A DNA stretch of 50,874 nt from Mycobacteriales bacterium. Lineage in GTDB: Bacteria; Actinomycetota; Actinomycetes; JAFAQI01; DASSKL01. The notes beneath the pieces were generated by a model. That model was not told where the DNA came from. It made no database searches and saw only the letters and a list, made by a program, of their open reading frames with translations. Position numbers and translations under genes: made by a program. The stretch is from assembly GCA_035690485.1 (NCBI GenBank), contig DASSKL010000079.1, positions 1 through 50,874 of the forward strand, in the 5' to 3' direction. Shown one piece after another: positions 34,570-46,664 of this stretch. Numbering within the stretch: position 1 is the stretch's first letter; the number at the start of each line of letters is the position of its first letter.

Positions 34570-35640
34570 GTGACCGGGGGACTGCCGGACAAGCACGCCT
34601 ACGACGAGCTACCCGATGGCGTGCTCGTCGCCGACGACGCGGGGTTCGTCTCGGTTCTCAACCCCGCGGGCGAGCGCATGCTCGGCTGCTCGGCCGACGC
34701 GGCCATCGGACGCGACTTCCGCGAGGTGCTCCCGCTCGAGGACCCCACCGGCCGCGACTGGTGGGCCTGCACCCGGCCCTACGACGGGCTGCCCACCCGC
34801 ACCCGCCAGCCGGAGCGGCAGCTGACCTACGTCCCCTGCGGCGGCGAGCCACGCGACCTGCTGGTCACCGCCCGCTACGTGCGCAACGGCGCTCGCCTCT
34901 CCCGGCTCGTGGTCTGCTTTCGCGACACCGGCGCGCGTGAGCGCGACGAGCGCAGCCGGGCGGACCTCGTGTCCACGGTTGCCCACGAGCTGCGCTCGCC
35001 GTTGACCAGCGTCAAGGGGTTCACAGCCACGCTGCTGGCCAAATGGGAGCGCTTCACCGACGAGCAGAAGCAGTTGATGCTGCAGACCGTCAACGCCGAC
35101 GCTGACCGGGTGACCCGGCTCATCACCGAGCTGCTCGACGTCTCCCGCATCGACGCCGGTCGGCTCGAGCTGCGCCGCCAGGTCGTCGACCTCCCCGCCG
35201 CCGTGCAGAAGGTGTTCGACGGCCGGGTCGCCTCGGGTGAGGAGCGCGACCGGTTCGTGCTGCAGGTGACCGGGGAGCTGCCGGAGATGTGGATCGACCC
35301 GGACAAGCTGGCACAGGTGCTGGCGAACCTGGTCGAGAACGCCCTGCGCCACGGCGCCGGCACGGTGACCGTCACGGTCGCGCCCGCCACGGTCGCCGGC
35401 GAGCGGGGTGCCGAGGTGACGGTCACCGACGAGGGCCCCGGCATCGACCCCGACGTGCAGCCCCGCATCTTCGGCCGCTTCTGGCGCGGCAGCCGGCGGG
35501 GCGGGACCGGGCTCGGTCTCTACATCACCAAGGGGCTGGTCGAGGCGCACGGCGGCGCGATCGAGAGTGGCCGGGCACCCGGTGGTGGGGCGCTGTTCCG
35601 ATTCACCCTGCCTGCCGGCACCCCCGCCTTCGCGCGCTGA
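34570..35640 (+). CDS. Soluble PAS-domain sensor histidine kinase (orphan)
   Basis: 356 residues with no membrane segment. An N-terminal PAS domain (about 10-120, YDELPDGVLVADDAGFVSVLNPAGERMLG) is followed by a HisKA dimerisation domain with His139 in STVAHELRSPLTSVKG, and a HATPase domain with Asn257 in NLVENALRHG, the DEGPGID box (287-293) and the GGTGLGL box (311-317). It should autophosphorylate His139 in response to a cytoplasmic ligand or redox cue sensed by PAS. No response regulator is adjacent; the lone receiver at 43613 or the receiver-GGDEF at 26188 are conceivable partners, without direct evidence. Start chosen at GTG, just after a TAGGCT -10. Confidence 0.9.
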   Translation: MTGGLPDKHAYDELPDGVLVADDAGFVSVLNPAGERMLGCSADAAIGRDFREVLPLEDPTGRDWWACTRPYDGLPTRTRQPERQLTYVPCGGEPRDLLVTARYVRNGARLSRLVVCFRDTGARERDERSRADLVSTVAHELRSPLTSVKGFTATLLAKWERFTDEQKQLMLQTVNADADRVTRLITELLDVSRIDAGRLELRRQVVDLPAAVQKVFDGRVASGEERDRFVLQVTGELPEMWIDPDKLAQVLANLVENALRHGAGTVTVTVAPATVAGERGAEVTVTDEGPGIDPDVQPRIFGRFWRGSRRGGTGLGLYITKGLVEAHGGAIESGRAPGGGALFRFTLPAGTPAFAR

Positions 35641-35734
35641 CGCCGCCCGCTGGCCGTCGCCTCGCTGCGTTGTCGCTCGCGTGCGCCCCGCGATGCTCGG
35701 CCGGCGACCGGCGTAGTTAGAAGTCTCGCCTCCG

Positions 35735-35740
35735 TAGACT
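35735..35740 (+). promoter_or_regulatory. Candidate -10 element of the pheST promoter
   Basis: TAGACT fits TANNNT in the 132-base gap before pheS, giving a leader of about 25 nt with a weak TGGAG Shine-Dalgarno. That leader is too short to hold a T-box. Confidence 0.5.
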
Positions 35741-35772
35741 GACGCGTCATCCCACTGCTGGAGTTCCCTTTC

Positions 35773-36876
35773 ATGTCCGCGCCCGATTACGACCCGAAGC
35801 AGGTGCAGGCGGTGTCCGCAGCCGCGCTCGACGACGCCGTCGCGCTGGGCCGCGCGGCGTTCGCCGCGGCCCCCGACCTCGACGCGCTCGCCGCGGCGCA
35901 CACCGCTCATCTGGGGCAGCGTTCGCCGGTCGCACTGGCCCGCCGGGAGATCGGCGTACTCCCGCCGCAGGCCCGTGCCGAGGCGGGGCGGCGGGTCAAC
36001 GAGACGCTCACCGCCCTGCAGACGGCGTACGACGACCGCCACGAGCAGCTCGTTGCCGCGCGCGACCGGCACACCCTGCTGGACGAGGCCGTCGACGTCA
36101 CGCTCCCGTGGGACCGCCGGCCGAGGGGCGCCCGCCACCCGCTCACGCTCGCGATGGATCGCATCGCCGACGTCTTCGTCGCCATGGGGTGGGAGGTCGC
36201 CGACGGGCCCGAGGTCGAGGCGGAGTGGCTGAACTTCGACGCCCTCAACGTCCCACCACACCACCCGGCGCGGGAGACCCAGGACACCTTCTGGATCGAG
36301 CCGCCCTCGCGCGGCGTCGTGCTGCGCACCCAGACCTCACCCGTGCAGGTGCGCACGCTGCTGACCCGGGGCGCCCCGTGCTACGTCGTCGCACCCGGGC
36401 GCACCTACCGCAACGACGCGCTCGACGCAACGCACAGCCCGGTCTTCCACCAGGTCGAGGGGCTTGCGGTCGACGAGGGCCTCACGATGGGCCACCTCAA
36501 GGGCACGCTCGAGCTGTTCGCCCAGGCGATGTTCGGCCCCGACGTGCACACCCGGCTGCGCCCCGACCACTTCCCGTTCACCGAGCCGTCGGCCGAGGTC
36601 GACCTGCTCTGCTGGGTCTGCCACGGCGAGTCGGCCAAGCCGGGGGCGCCCGCCTGCCGCACCTGCGGCTCCGAGGGGTGGATCGAGTGGGGTGGCTGCG
36701 GCATGGTGCACCCCACCGTGCTGACGGCCGGCGGTGTCGACCCCGAGCGCTACAGCGGGTTCGCGTTCGGCATGGGCATCGAGCGCACGCTCCTCGCGCG
36801 GCACGACATGGGCGACATCCGCGACCTGATCGAGGGCGATGTGCGGGTCAGCCTGGCGCTGGGGCGGGAGCACTGA
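35773..36876 (+). CDS. pheS: Phenylalanyl-tRNA synthetase alpha subunit
   Basis: 367 residues. Catalytic subunit of the heterotetramer that charges tRNA-Phe. The N-terminal coiled coil (to about 90) binds tRNA. The class II core has HPLTLAMDRIADVFVAMGWEVADGPEVE, motif 2 around VVAPGRTYRNDALDATHSPVFHQVEGL, and motif 3 FAFGMGIERTLLARHDMGDIRDL. A CX2C pair plus a second (CWVC...CRTC) near 276-296 may bind zinc, as in some bacterial enzymes. ATG start; the stop overlaps the pheT ATG (TGATG). Confidence 0.96.
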   Translation: MSAPDYDPKQVQAVSAAALDDAVALGRAAFAAAPDLDALAAAHTAHLGQRSPVALARREIGVLPPQARAEAGRRVNETLTALQTAYDDRHEQLVAARDRHTLLDEAVDVTLPWDRRPRGARHPLTLAMDRIADVFVAMGWEVADGPEVEAEWLNFDALNVPPHHPARETQDTFWIEPPSRGVVLRTQTSPVQVRTLLTRGAPCYVVAPGRTYRNDALDATHSPVFHQVEGLAVDEGLTMGHLKGTLELFAQAMFGPDVHTRLRPDHFPFTEPSAEVDLLCWVCHGESAKPGAPACRTCGSEGWIEWGGCGMVHPTVLTAGGVDPERYSGFAFGMGIERTLLARHDMGDIRDLIEGDVRVSLALGREH

Positions 36877-39335
36877 TGCGCGTCCCCCTGTCGTGGCTGC
36901 GCGACTACGTCGACCTGCCCGAGGTCGGCGGTCACGACCTCGCCGCCGCCCTGACCAGGGTCGGTCTCAAGGTCGAACGGGTCGAGGTGATCGGCGGCGA
37001 GATCGACAACGTCGTCGTCGCGCGGGTCCTCGACGTGGAGCCGCTCGAAGGCTTCAAGAAGCCGATCCGCTGGTGCCGGATCACCGACGGCACCGACGAG
37101 CGCATGGTCATCTGTGGAGCGAGCAACTTCGCGGCCGGCGACGTCGTCGCCTACGCGCGGCCCCCCGCGCGGTTGCCCGGCGGGTTCACCATCGAGTCGC
37201 GCAAGGCCTACGGCAAGGTCTCCGACGGCATGATCTGCTCTGCGGCGGAGCTCGGCCTGTCCGACGACCACAGCGGCATCCTCGTGCTCGACGGTGGCCT
37301 GCCGCTGGGCGCCGACGTCGTCACCGCGCTGCACCTGCGCGACGAGGTGCTCGACGTCGCGGTCAACCCCGACCGGGGTTACGCGCTGTCGGTGCGCGGC
37401 GTGGCGCGCGACGCAGCGCTGGCCCTCGGCGTGGGCTACCGCGACCCGGCCGCCGTGGCGCTGCCGTCCGTCGACGCCGCCGGGTATCCCGTCCGTGTCG
37501 ACGACGTCGACGGCTGCTCCCGCTACGTCGCCAGGACCCTGACCGGACTCGACCCGACAGCACCGAGCCCGGCATGGTTGCAACGCCGGCTCACCCTCGC
37601 CGGCATGCGGCCGATCTCGCTCGCGGTCGATGTGACCAACCACGTGATGCTCGAGCTCGGCCAGCCGCTGCACGCCTTCGACCGCACGGCGCTGCGCGGC
37701 GCGATCGTCGTACGCCGGGCGATGCCGGGGGAGCGGCTCACCACCCTCGACGGCGTCGACCGCGCGCTGCACCCCGACGACCTGGTGATCACCGACGACT
37801 CCGGCCCGATCGCCCTCGCCGGCGTCATGGGCGGTGGCCCCACGGAGATCACCGGCTCGACGACCGAGATCGTCGTCGAGTCGGCGCGCTTCGACCCGGT
37901 GGCGATCGCCTACACGGCCCGTCGGCACCGGCTGGCCAGCGAGGCCTCGCGGCGCTACGAACGTGGGGTCGACGATGCACTCGCGCCTTACGCCGCTGAA
38001 GTCGCGGTGCAGCTGCTGGCGCGGCTCGGCAGCGCCCGTCCAGAGCCCGCGGTGACCGACGTCGACGCCCGGCCCGCGCGGCCCGTCATCACCCTCGATG
38101 CGACCCTGCCGGGGCGCTTGGCCGGCGTGGCCTATCCGGTCGACACGGTCCGCCGCCGGCTCGTCGACGTCGGCTGTGAGGTCGAGGGAGACGATCCGCT
38201 GCAGGTGACTCCGCCGTCGTGGCGGCCGGACCTGCGCCGACCGGTCGACCTGGTCGAGGAGGTCGCCCGCCTCGAGGGCTACGACGAGATCCCGGGGCTG
38301 GTGCCGGTCGCGCCGGCGGGTGCCGGGCTCACGATCGAGCAGCGGTGGCGCCGCGGTGTCGGTCGCCTGCTCGCCGATGTCGGCTACGTCGAGGTGCTCA
38401 CCTACCCGTTCACCTCCGACTCCGACAGCGACCGGCTGATGCTCGGCGTCGACGACCCGCGGCGGGCAACCGTGCGGGTCGCGAACCCCTCGTCCGAGGA
38501 GGAGCCGCTGCTCCGGGCGACGTTGCTGCCCGGGCTGCTCGCCGCGCTGACCCGCAACGTCAGCCGGGGCGCCACGGACCTGTCGCTGTTCGAGATCGGG
38601 TCGGTGTTCCGCGACCCGGCTGGAGTGCCGGCCGCACCGAGGCCGCCGGTCACGCGACGACCCACTGCCGAGGAGCTGGCCGGCATCGAGGCCGCCCTGC
38701 CGGACCAGCCACTGCATCTGGGCGCGGTCCTGTGCGGGCAGTGGGAGCCGGCCGGCTGGTGGGGTAAGGGCCGCGACACCGGCTGGCCCGACGCCGTGCA
38801 GGCCGCCCGCACGGTCGCCGACGGCCTCGGCGTGTGCCTCGAGGTCGCCGCTGCACAGGTCGCGCCATGGCACCCCGGACGCTGCGCCGAGCTCAGCGTC
38901 GGGGGACAGGTCATCGGCTGGGCCGGGGAGCTGCACCCGCGGGTCGTCGACGCGCTCGCGCTGCCGCCCCGGACCTGCGCCGCCGAGATCGCGCTCGCGC
39001 CGGTGTTCGCTGCCGTGCCCGACGCGGTACCGGGCCCGCTGGTCTCCGCGTTCCCGGCCGCGTCTCTCGACGTCGCGCTGCTCGTCGATGCCTCCGTGCC
39101 GGCAGCCGCGGTCGAGACCGCCCTGCGCGCCGGCGCCGGGCCGCTGCTCGAGTCGCTGCGGCTCTTCGACGTCTTCGCGGGTGCGCAGCTCGGCGAGGGC
39201 AAGAAGTCGCTGGCCTACGCGCTGCGGTTCCGGGCGGCCGACCGGACCCTGTCGACCGAGGAGGCGACAGTCGCCCGAGACGCGGCAGTCGAGGAGGCCG
39301 GGCGGCGCGTGGGGGCGGTGCTCCGCGGCGCCTGA
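36876..39335 (+). CDS. pheT: Phenylalanyl-tRNA synthetase beta subunit
   Basis: 819 residues. It begins MRVPLSWLRDYVDLP. Domains in order: a tRNA-binding OB domain (about 40-150, RWCRITDGTDERMVICGASNF), the B3/B4 editing domain that hydrolyses mischarged Tyr-tRNA-Phe (about 205-390), B5 (about 400-470, ITLDATLPGRLAGV), an inactive class II core (about 490-690), and a C-terminal ferredoxin-like anticodon-binding domain (about 725-819, VSAFPAASLDVALLVD). Length is typical. Its TGA stop lies in the loop of a GC hairpin. 54 bases separate it from argC. Confidence 0.96.
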   Translation: MRVPLSWLRDYVDLPEVGGHDLAAALTRVGLKVERVEVIGGEIDNVVVARVLDVEPLEGFKKPIRWCRITDGTDERMVICGASNFAAGDVVAYARPPARLPGGFTIESRKAYGKVSDGMICSAAELGLSDDHSGILVLDGGLPLGADVVTALHLRDEVLDVAVNPDRGYALSVRGVARDAALALGVGYRDPAAVALPSVDAAGYPVRVDDVDGCSRYVARTLTGLDPTAPSPAWLQRRLTLAGMRPISLAVDVTNHVMLELGQPLHAFDRTALRGAIVVRRAMPGERLTTLDGVDRALHPDDLVITDDSGPIALAGVMGGGPTEITGSTTEIVVESARFDPVAIAYTARRHRLASEASRRYERGVDDALAPYAAEVAVQLLARLGSARPEPAVTDVDARPARPVITLDATLPGRLAGVAYPVDTVRRRLVDVGCEVEGDDPLQVTPPSWRPDLRRPVDLVEEVARLEGYDEIPGLVPVAPAGAGLTIEQRWRRGVGRLLADVGYVEVLTYPFTSDSDSDRLMLGVDDPRRATVRVANPSSEEEPLLRATLLPGLLAALTRNVSRGATDLSLFEIGSVFRDPAGVPAAPRPPVTRRPTAEELAGIEAALPDQPLHLGAVLCGQWEPAGWWGKGRDTGWPDAVQAARTVADGLGVCLEVAAAQVAPWHPGRCAELSVGGQVIGWAGELHPRVVDALALPPRTCAAEIALAPVFAAVPDAVPGPLVSAFPAASLDVALLVDASVPAAAVETALRAGAGPLLESLRLFDVFAGAQLGEGKKSLAYALRFRAADRTLSTEEATVARDAAVEEAGRRVGAVLRGA

Positions 39336-39341
39336 GGCGCC
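39327..39341 (+). terminator. Hairpin with the pheT stop codon in its loop
   Basis: GGCGCC (39327-39332) and GGCGCC (39336-39341) are complementary, and the three loop bases are the TGA of pheT. No U tract follows. It could act as a terminator of pheST just before the separate argC promoter, or affect ribosome release. Confidence 0.4.
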
Positions 39342-39351
39342 ACTAAACCGA

Positions 39352-39382
39352 TTGCGCATAGATATGCGGGTGTCTGTATAGT
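39352..39382 (+). promoter_or_regulatory. Leaderless promoter of the arginine operon
   Basis: TTGCGC (39352-39357) and TATAGT (39377-39382) are 19 bases apart. The -10 ends seven bases before the argC ATG, so transcription should start at or near the A of the start codon. No Shine-Dalgarno lies between. An ARG box occupies the spacer. Confidence 0.65.
39355..39368. promoter_or_regulatory. ARG box (ArgR operator)
   Basis: CGCATA and TATGCG are perfect inverted repeats around a two-base centre. This matches the inner CAT-N4-ATG core of ArgR half sites (TGCATnnnnATGCA type). It lies between the -35 and -10 of argC, so ArgR (encoded at 44925 in the same operon) with arginine would block polymerase. 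A second box normally adjoins; the following TGTCTGTATAG is only a poor match. Confidence 0.65.
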
Positions 39383-39389
39383 TGGCCGC

Positions 39390-40391
39390 ATGGGGATCAC
39401 CGCGGCCGTCGCCGGAGCCAGTGGCTACGCGGGCGGCGAGCTGCTCCGTCTGCTGCACGCACATCCGGAGATCGACGTGGTCGGGCTGGCCGCCGGGTCC
39501 AACGCCGGCCGGCCCGTGTCCCAGGTGCACCCGCACCTGACCGGCTACTACGGCCGCGTGTTCGACGCGGCGACGCCCGACGCCCTGACCGCCGACCTGG
39601 TCTTTCTGGCCCTGCCGCACGGCGAGTCCGCGGCAATCGCCGCACAGCTGCCCGAGCACTGCCTCGTCGTCGACCTCGGCGCCGACTTCCGGCTCGCCGA
39701 CGCCGGCCCGTGGGAGCGCTACTACGGCGGCGCGCACGCGGGCACCTGGACCTACGGCCTGCCCGAGATCCCGGGCCAGCGCGAGCGGATCGCGGCCAGC
39801 ACCCGGATAGCCAACACCGGGTGCTACGCGGTTGCGGTCACCCTCGCGCTCGCCCCGCTGATCGCCTCGGGTGCCGTCGAGGCCGACGATGTCGTGGTCG
39901 TCGCCGCCAGTGGGACCAGCGGTGCGGGCAGCGGCGCGAAACCGCACCTGATGGCCAGCCAGGTCATGGGCGACCTGTCGCCCTACAAGGTGGGCGCACA
40001 CCAACACGTCCCCGAGATCAAGCAGGCGACCGGTGCGCGCAGCCTGAGCCTGACGCCCGTCCTCGCACCGATGCCGCGCGGCATCCTCGCGACCGTCACG
40101 GCCCGCCCGACCGGTAGCGAGGACCCGCGGGAGATTCTCGCGGCGGCCTACGACGGGGAGCCGTTCGTCCACGTTCTGCCGGCCGGCCAGTGGCCGCACA
40201 CCGGCGCGACCTTCGGCTCCAACTCCTGCCACCTGCAGGCCACGGTCGACGTGGACTCGGGGCGGGTCATCGTCGTCAGTGCGATCGACAACCTCGGCAA
40301 GGGCGCGGCCGGCCAGGCGGTGCAGAACGCCAACATCGCGCTCGGCCTGCCGGAGGCGCTCGGCCTGTCGGCGGACGGGGTGGCCCCGTGA
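39390..40391 (+). CDS. argC: N-acetyl-gamma-glutamyl-phosphate reductase
   Basis: 333 residues. NADPH-dependent third step of arginine synthesis. The Rossmann start is AAVAGASGYAGGELLRLL; the catalytic Cys sits in IANTGCYAVAVTLAL near 150; the substrate-binding HQHVPEI follows near 210. ATG start, immediately after the -10 (leaderless). First gene of the arg operon; it overlaps argJ by four bases (GTGA). Confidence 0.97.
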   Translation: MGITAAVAGASGYAGGELLRLLHAHPEIDVVGLAAGSNAGRPVSQVHPHLTGYYGRVFDAATPDALTADLVFLALPHGESAAIAAQLPEHCLVVDLGADFRLADAGPWERYYGGAHAGTWTYGLPEIPGQRERIAASTRIANTGCYAVAVTLALAPLIASGAVEADDVVVVAASGTSGAGSGAKPHLMASQVMGDLSPYKVGAHQHVPEIKQATGARSLSLTPVLAPMPRGILATVTARPTGSEDPREILAAAYDGEPFVHVLPAGQWPHTGATFGSNSCHLQATVDVDSGRVIVVSAIDNLGKGAAGQAVQNANIALGLPEALGLSADGVAP

Positions 40392-41542
40392 GCGTCACGA
40401 CGCCCAAGGGCTTCCGCGCCGCCGGGGTGACCGCCGGCCTCAAGGAGAGCGGCACCCCCGACCTCGCGCTGGTCGTCAACGACGGCCCCCGGTCGGCGGT
40501 TGCCGGCGTCTTCACCACCAACCGCATCCAGGCCGCACCGGTCACCTGGTCCCGCGAGGTCGTCCGCGGTGGCAGCGTGCGGGCGGTCGTGCTCAACTCC
40601 GGCGGCGCCAACGCGTGCACCGGTCCCGACGGGTTCGCCGACACCCACCGCACCGCCGAGGCCACTGCTGCGGCCGTCGGCGTCGACCCGGGCGAGGTCG
40701 CGGTCTGCTCAACCGGGCTCATCGGCGTACGCCTGCCGCTCGACCGGGTCCTCGACGGAGTGTCCAAGGCGGCGGCGGGCCTCTCCGCCGACGGCGGGCG
40801 TGACGCCGCCGAGGCGATCCGCACCACCGACACCGTCGCGAAGACGTCGTTCCTCGAGCACGTCGACGGCTGGACGGTCGGCGCGATGGGCAAGGGCGCG
40901 GCCATGCTCGCCCCCGCCCTCGCGACCATGCTCGTCGTGGTCACCACCGACGCCGACGTCGACGCCGAGACCTGTGACCGGGCGCTGCGCGATGCCACTC
41001 GGGTCACGTTCGACCGGCTGGACACCGACGGCTGCATGTCGACCAACGACACGGTCCTGCTGCTGGCCAGCGGCGCGAGCGGCGCCGCGCCGGCGTATGA
41101 CGAGTTCGCCGCGGCCGTCCGCGGTGTCTGTGCCGATCTCGCCGCGCAGATGGCCGACGACGCCGAGGGCGCCAGCAAGCGCCTCCTCATCGAGGTGGTC
41201 GGGGCGGCCACCGAGGACGACGCGGTCACGGTCGGCCGCGCCGTCGGCCGCAGCAACCTCTTCAAGTGCGCGGTTCACGGCGAGGATCCCAACTGGGGTC
41301 GCGCGCTGTCCGCCGTAGGCACCACCGACGCCGCCTTCGAGCCCGACGGCGTCGACATCGCGATCAACGGCGTGTTCGTCTGCCGGGGCAGTGCCACCGG
41401 CGAGGATCGTGCTCTCGTCGACATGAGCGCCCGTGACGTGCACGTCGTCGTCGACCTGCACGCGGGTGATGCCACGGCGACCGTCGTCACGACCGACCTG
41501 ACCGCGGACTACGTGCACGAGAACTCGGCCTACTCCACATGA
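40388..41542 (+). CDS. argJ: Bifunctional ornithine acetyltransferase / N-acetylglutamate synthase
   Basis: 384 residues. It moves the acetyl group from acetylornithine to glutamate, closing the acetyl cycle, and may also use acetyl-CoA. The precursor cuts itself between Ala179 and Thr180 in ALATMLVV; Thr180 becomes the nucleophile. [21 protein letters not shown] at the N-terminus and [16 protein letters not shown] near 220 are conserved. Its presence explains why argE is not needed here. GTG start overlapping argC; ATGA overlap with argB. Confidence 0.97.
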   Translation: MSVTTPKGFRAAGVTAGLKESGTPDLALVVNDGPRSAVAGVFTTNRIQAAPVTWSREVVRGGSVRAVVLNSGGANACTGPDGFADTHRTAEATAAAVGVDPGEVAVCSTGLIGVRLPLDRVLDGVSKAAAGLSADGGRDAAEAIRTTDTVAKTSFLEHVDGWTVGAMGKGAAMLAPALATMLVVVTTDADVDAETCDRALRDATRVTFDRLDTDGCMSTNDTVLLLASGASGAAPAYDEFAAAVRGVCADLAAQMADDAEGASKRLLIEVVGAATEDDAVTVGRAVGRSNLFKCAVHGEDPNWGRALSAVGTTDAAFEPDGVDIAINGVFVCRGSATGEDRALVDMSARDVHVVVDLHAGDATATVVTTDLTADYVHENSAYST

Positions 41543-42404
41543 CCGCAGCACTCGAGAAGGCCGCGACGCTGGTCGAGGCGCTGCCGTGGCTGGCGCGTTT
41601 CCACGGCCGCACCGTCGTCATCAAGTACGGCGGCAACGCGATGACCGACGAGACCCTGCAGGCGGCGTTCGCGGAGGACGTGGTCTTCCTGCGTTACGTC
41701 GGCATCCGTCCCGTCGTCGTGCACGGCGGCGGCCCGCAGATCACCGCGCACCTGCACAGGCTGGGTGTCGAGAGCGTCTTCACCGGCGGGCTGCGCGTCA
41801 CGACGCCCGACACGATGCAGGTCGTGCGCATGGTGCTGGTCGGTCAGGTCAACCGCGACCTCGTCGGACTGGTCAACGCACACGGCCCGTTCGCGGTCGG
41901 CCTGTCCGGCGAGGACGCCCACCTGTTCACCGCGGAGCGCCGCGGCGCGTTCGTCGACGGCGAGGAGGTCGACGTCGGCCAGGTCGGCGACGTCGTCGAC
42001 GTCCGGCCCGACGCGGTACAGGCCCTGCTCGGCGACGGCCGGATCCCGATCGTGGCCACCGTGGCGGTCGGTCGTGACGGTGAGCTCTACAACGTCAACG
42101 CCGACACGGCCGCAGCGGCGCTGGCCGTCGCGCTCGGTGCCGAGAAGCTCGTCGTGCTCACCGACGTCGAGGGTCTCTACCGCGACTGGCCGGCCAGCGA
42201 CGAGGTCGTCAGCCGGTTGACGGCGAGCGAGCTCGCCGAGCTGTTGCCGAGCCTGGCCGAGGGCATGGTCCCGAAGATGGAGGCCTGCCTGCGCGCCGTA
42301 CAAGGCGGTGTCCCTGCCGCGCACGTCATCGACGGGCGGGTGCCGCACGCGGTGCTGCTCGAGGTGTTCACCGACGAGGGGGTCGGCACGATGGTGGTGG
42401 CGTC

Positions 42405-42408
<4 letters not shown>
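41539..42408 (+). CDS. argB: Acetylglutamate kinase
   Basis: 289 residues. Second step of arginine synthesis. The amino acid kinase fold has [10 protein letters not shown] near 28, [12 protein letters not shown] near 60, [30 protein letters not shown] near 180, and VPKMEAC near 245. An N-terminal helix ([18 protein letters not shown]) is the mark of hexameric, arginine-inhibited enzymes, so feedback control is expected. Tight overlaps on both sides (ATGA with argJ and with argD). Confidence 0.97.
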
Positions 42409-45419
<3,011 letters not shown>

Positions 45420-45449
45420 CCACTCACCGAACCAAGGAGCACCACCGCC

Positions 45450-46664
45450 ATGTCCGAACGCGTCGTCCTCGCCTACTCCGGAGGGCTGGACACCTCCGTC
45501 GCCATCGGCTGGATCGCCGCCGAGCACGACGCGGAGGTCATCGCCGTGGCCGCCGACGTCGGCCAAGGCGGCGAGGACCTCGACGCCATCAGGCAGCGTG
45601 CCCTCGACTGCGGCGCCGTCGAGTCGGTCGTCGTCGACGCCCGGGCCGAGTTCGCCGACGACTTCTGCCTGCCGGCCCTCAAGGCCAACGCGCTCTACAT
45701 GGACCGCTACCCGCTGGTCTCCGCGCTGTCACGCCCGGTGATCGTCAAGCACATGGCCGAGGCGGCGCGCTACCACGGCGCGACTGCGGTCGCGCACGGC
45801 TGCACCGGCAAGGGCAACGACCAGGTCCGTTTCGAGGTCGGCCTTGGTGCGCTCGCACCCGACCTCAAGGTCCTCGCCCCGGTCCGCGACTCGGGCATGA
45901 CCCGCGACAAGGCGATCGCGTTCGCCGAGGAGCGTGGCCTGCCGATCGACGTGACCAAGAAGTCGCCGTACTCCATCGACCAGAACGTCTGGGGACGCGC
46001 GGTCGAGACCGGCTTCCTCGAGGACCCGTGGAACGCACCCGTAGAGGACGTCTACTCCTACACCTCGGACCCGACGCAGCCGCGGGCGGCCGACGAGGTC
46101 GTCATCACGTTCACTGCGGGCGCCCCCACCGCGATCGACGGCCGGCCGGTGACCATGCTGCAGGCGATCCAGGAGCTCAACCGGCGTGCCGGCGCCCAGG
46201 GCATCGGGCGGCTCGACATGGTGGAGGACCGGCTCGTCGGTATCAAGAGCCGCGAGGTCTACGAGTGCCCCGGCGCGATCGCGCTGATCACCGCGCACCA
46301 GGAGCTCGAGAACCTCACCGTCGAGCGCGATCTTGCCCGCTTCAAGCGCTCGGTCGACCAGCGTTGGACCGAGCTGGTCTACGACGGGCTGTGGTTCTCA
46401 CCGCTCAAGCGGGCGCTCGACGGGTTCGTCGACGCGGCCTCGGAGCACGTCTCCGGCGACGTGCGGCTGACCCTGCACGGCGGCCGCGCCGTCGTCACCG
46501 GCCGCCGCAGCGACGCGTCGCTCTACGACTACAACCTCGCGACGTACGACGCCGGCGACGTCTTCGACCAGTCCCTGGCCAAGGGTTTCGTCGAGCTGTG
46601 GGGCCTGCCCAGCAAGATCGCCGCCCGCCGCGATGCCCGCCTGGCCGACCCGGACACCGCGTGA
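45450..46664 (+). CDS. argG: Argininosuccinate synthase
   Basis: 404 residues. It joins citrulline and aspartate using ATP. The N-type ATP pyrophosphatase loop [14 protein letters not shown] opens the protein; [15 protein letters not shown] near 115 and [13 protein letters not shown] near 172 are signature regions. ATG start with AAGGAG about ten bases upstream. Stop overlaps the argH GTG. Confidence 0.97.
   Translation: MSERVVLAYSGGLDTSVAIGWIAAEHDAEVIAVAADVGQGGEDLDAIRQRALDCGAVESVVVDARAEFADDFCLPALKANALYMDRYPLVSALSRPVIVKHMAEAARYHGATAVAHGCTGKGNDQVRFEVGLGALAPDLKVLAPVRDSGMTRDKAIAFAEERGLPIDVTKKSPYSIDQNVWGRAVETGFLEDPWNAPVEDVYSYTSDPTQPRAADEVVITFTAGAPTAIDGRPVTMLQAIQELNRRAGAQGIGRLDMVEDRLVGIKSREVYECPGAIALITAHQELENLTVERDLARFKRSVDQRWTELVYDGLWFSPLKRALDGFVDAASEHVSGDVRLTLHGGRAVVTGRRSDASLYDYNLATYDAGDVFDQSLAKGFVELWGLPSKIAARRDARLADPDTA

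Noticed and set aside
35641-35772. A T-box leader before pheST
   Set aside because: The likely transcript leader is about 25 nt, and no AGGGUGGnACCGCG-type antiterminator bulge is seen.
36750-40232. A 1160-codon open frame on the minus strand across pheT and argC
   Set aside because: It is antisense to well-identified genes, has Arg/Gly/Asp-rich low-complexity translation and no recognisable domain: a shadow frame typical of very high GC DNA.
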